A stretch of 8,288 nucleotides of DNA from Candidatus Krumholzibacteriota bacterium (GTDB lineage: Bacteria > Krumholzibacteriota > Krumholzibacteriia > Krumholzibacteriales > Krumholzibacteriaceae), in assembly GCA_030630165.1 (NCBI GenBank), contig DAOVNN010000120.1, positions 1 to 8,288 of the forward strand, written 5' to 3'. Within the stretch, counting starts at the first letter, position 1. The number at the start of each line of letters is the position of its first letter. Position numbers and translations under genes: made by a program. The notes beneath the pieces are model-generated. The model worked only from the letters and a program-made list of their open reading frames with translations. It had not been told where the DNA came from and made no database searches. Shown in pieces: positions 6,642 through 8,288 of this stretch.

Positions 6642-7435
6642 TGGCGGGATGGCTGCTGATCGACGATGAGCCGGCAAGCGGGGCGAGGAACATGGCCGTC
6701 GACGAGTTTCTGTTGAATAGAGCTGAAAGTGGAGGCGGAGCCCCGGTGCTCCGCCTCTATTCTTTTTGTCCGCCGGCGCTGACGCTCGGCTATCACCAGG
6801 ATGCCGCGAGGGCGATAGACCTCGAGGCGGCAGCGGCCGACGGGCTGGACGTTGTCAGGAGGATTACGGGCGGAAGAGCACTTCTGCACGACGGGGAGCT
6901 TACATACTCAGTCACCGCGTCGATCGGTCCTCCATTCGGACATGGGCTTGCCGATACCTTTCTCGTCATAGCAGGAGTCATCGTGTCGGCCCTTCGCTCG
7001 GCAGGAGTCGAAGCTCAGCTCGGAAGTGCGAAGCATGTGAGCGTCGAGAGTTCGAAATCGTCGCCATGTCTCGTGTCGACGAGCAGACACGAGATCACTG
7101 CCGGAGGAAAGAAGATCTCGGGGAGCGCGCAGAGAAGGACCGGCAGCGCATTCATCCAGCATGGATCGATACTTCTGCGCGGCGGTTCCGAGGGGATCGA
7201 GCGGTACCTGCAGGGGGAATGGAAGGGACTCTCAGCGATGATCACGACTGTCGAGGCCGAGACCGGTCGCGCCGCCAACGACAGGGAGCTGCGGGATCGT
7301 ATCATCGACTTTTTCGGCGAACGCTTCGGAGGGGACCCGGAAGAGCTCGCGCTCGATCCGGCGGACCTTGCCGAGATCGAAGGCGCCGAGGCGGCAAAGA
7401 AAACGGAGTTCTTTACTGGAAAGGTGGAAGGGTGA
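6641..7435 (+). CDS. Lipoate-protein ligase / octanoyltransferase family protein (LplA/LipM-like)
   Basis: A 264-residue protein of the biotin/lipoate A/B ligase fold. These enzymes attach lipoate (LplA, ATP-dependent) or octanoate (LipM, from octanoyl-ACP) to the acceptor lysine of lipoyl domains such as GcvH. Motifs: NMAVDEFLL at 17-25; PVLRLYSFCPPALTLGYHQ at 35-53; RRITGGRALLHDGELTYSV at 73-91; GGKKISGSAQRR at 155-166 with the conserved lysine (Lys158 by alignment to GRKVAGSAQ-type motifs); FIQHGSILL at 171-179. Cys143 (SSPCLVSTSRHE) falls where LipM/LipL enzymes carry their acyl-thioester cysteine, judged from memory. This hints at octanoyl transfer or amidotransfer chemistry; an LplA-type ligase cannot be ruled out, so I give no symbol. 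TGATG overlaps at both ends suggest translational coupling with gcvPB before it and the ABC permease after it. A terminator-like hairpin lies in codons 31-39. Confidence 0.88.
   Translation: MAGWLLIDDEPASGARNMAVDEFLLNRAESGGGAPVLRLYSFCPPALTLGYHQDAARAIDLEAAAADGLDVVRRITGGRALLHDGELTYSVTASIGPPFGHGLADTFLVIAGVIVSALRSAGVEAQLGSAKHVSVESSKSSPCLVSTSRHEITAGGKKISGSAQRRTGSAFIQHGSILLRGGSEGIERYLQGEWKGLSAMITTVEAETGRAANDRELRDRIIDFFGERFGGDPEELALDPADLAEIEGAEAAKKTEFFTGKVEG
6732..6768 (+). terminator. Terminator-like hairpin inside the 5' part of the lipoate/octanoate transferase gene
   Basis: A perfect 10-bp GC-rich stem, gaggcggagc (6732-6741) with gctccgcctc (6748-6757), closes a six-base loop and is followed at once by tattctttttg (6758-6768). 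That is the architecture of an intrinsic terminator on the + strand. It overlaps codons for GGGAPVLRLYSF, a partly conserved region, so it could be a coincidence of codon choice. If functional it would lower expression of the distal part of this gene and of the ABC permease relative to the gcv genes. Confidence 0.35.
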
Positions 7436-8288
7436 TGCTGCGGTACTTCGCGGGCAGGCTGGGGCAGTCGGTTCTCCTCGTCTGGCTTGTCCTGACCATC
7501 ACCTTCTTTCTCCTTCATCTCGCTCCCGGCGATCCGATGGCCAGATACGACGATCCTGAGATGGACCCGGAGACGATCGAGATGATGCGGCGGCAGTTCG
7601 GTCTCGACCGCAGCGTGCCGGAGCAGTATGCGAGGTGGATTGGAAGCTTCGCCCGGGGGAATTTCGGAATCAGCCTGAGGTACAATCGACCCGTTTCCGA
7701 GCTTCTCGCGGGGGCAGTTCCCAACACCCTGCGTCTCACCGTTGCCGCCCTGACCGTATATATAGTGCTCGGTGTGGCGCTCGGGATCACCTCCGCGGCG
7801 AGGAGGAATTCGATCTTCGATCGTGCAGGCACACTGGCTGCTCTTGTCGTCTATTCGATTCCGTCGTTCTGGCTGGCCCTGATGCTGATCATGCTCTTTT
7901 CACTCAAGCTCGGCTGGCTTCCCTCGTCCCACATGCAGTCGATCGACGCCGCTAGCCTCGGCACCCTCTCGCTTCTACGAGATAGAGCGGCCCATCTCAT
8001 GCTTCCGGCCTTCGTGCTGGGAGTGGCTTCTGCGGCCGGAATGGCCCGCTATATGAGGGGCAGCATGCTCGACGAACTCAGACGCGACTACGTACGCACC
8101 GCAAGATCGAAGGGGCTTTCCGAGGGTTCGGTGCTGATGAAGCACGCATTCAGGAACGCGGCGATCCCTGTCGTTACGATCATCGGTCTGAGTTTCCCCT
8201 TTCTGCTTGGCGGCTCGGTCATAACGGAGAGGATATTCTCGTGGCCCGGAATGGGATCGCTGATGGTCGAGTCGATATTCACGAGGGA
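7435..8288 (+). CDS. ABC transporter permease, DppB/OppB family (3'-truncated by window edge)
   Basis: Inner-membrane permease of a peptide/nickel-type ABC importer. The first 284 residues are visible; the family usually has about 305-340, so only the last few dozen are cut off. The N-terminus MLRYFAGRLGQSVLLVWLVL with a first membrane helix at about 10-30 ending in HLAPGDP is the typical DppB entry. A periplasmic stretch follows with RRQFGLDRSVPEQYARW and FGISLRYNRPVSELL. Further helices lie near 100-120, 133-158, 188-204 and 241-262. The cytoplasmic EAA-type coupling loop is at about 209-240 (GSMLDELRRDYVRTARSKGL followed by KHAFRNAAIPV), with SVITERIFSWPGMG after it. The start ATG overlaps the preceding stop as TGATG. 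The substrate cannot be read from the sequence; dipeptides, oligopeptides or metal chelates are all possible. DppC, ATPase and binding-protein genes would be expected downstream. Confidence 0.93.
   Translation, partial: MLRYFAGRLGQSVLLVWLVLTITFFLLHLAPGDPMARYDDPEMDPETIEMMRRQFGLDRSVPEQYARWIGSFARGNFGISLRYNRPVSELLAGAVPNTLRLTVAALTVYIVLGVALGITSAARRNSIFDRAGTLAALVVYSIPSFWLALMLIMLFSLKLGWLPSSHMQSIDAASLGTLSLLRDRAAHLMLPAFVLGVASAAGMARYMRGSMLDELRRDYVRTARSKGLSEGSVLMKHAFRNAAIPVVTIIGLSFPFLLGGSVITERIFSWPGMGSLMVESIFTR

Noticed and set aside
4800..6677. Long open frame on the minus strand (625 codons) opposite gcvPA/gcvPB
   Set aside because: It is antisense to catalytic, conserved gcvP codons. It is open because of codon bias and contains the palindrome, which reads in the same phase on both strands. 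No recognisable domain and no sensible start context.

Overview
The window is a compact, GC-rich (roughly 60% by eye) bacterial chromosome segment with every gene on the + strand and almost no intergenic DNA. No stretch of 300 bases lacks a gene, and I see no tRNA, rRNA, CRISPR array, insertion sequence or phage gene. The split glycine decarboxylase (gcvPA + gcvPB) and frequent AGG/AGA/ATA codons despite high GC are compatible with several bacterial lineages, including uncultivated ones. I cannot name a taxon from the sequence alone.

Layout: the 3' three quarters of uvrA (1-2171, nucleotide excision repair) are followed after 24 bases by a glycine cleavage operon: gcvT (2196-3305), gcvH (3372-3758), gcvPA (3781-5133) and gcvPB (5130-6641). 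A lipoate/octanoate transferase-family gene (6641-7435) overlaps the end of gcvPB by one base. A DppB/OppB-type ABC permease (7435 to the window end) overlaps the transferase gene by one base.

How they work together: GcvPA/GcvPB (P-protein) decarboxylates glycine and passes the aminomethyl group to the lipoyl arm of GcvH. GcvT transfers the one-carbon unit to tetrahydrofolate and releases ammonia. The transferase-family protein is well placed to load octanoate or lipoate onto GcvH. The fourth component, dihydrolipoamide dehydrogenase (L-protein), is not in the window. The permease looks like the first gene of a separate peptide/solute transporter that shares the transcript.

The standout observation is inside gcvPB. 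A 57-base in-frame block (5820-5876, 19 residues) interrupts the otherwise canonical protein just before the PLP-contacting aspartate strand. The block is a reverse-complement copy of the 55 bases directly upstream, in rearranged order. It creates a perfect 43-bp inverted repeat with a 7-base spacer, interlocked with a second 19-bp inverted repeat. Every junction can be explained by short microhomologies (cgatgYc and cgag/ctcg), as expected for a two-step fold-back template switch. A second, weaker curiosity is a terminator-like hairpin plus T-tract inside the 5' part of the lipoate/octanoate transferase gene.
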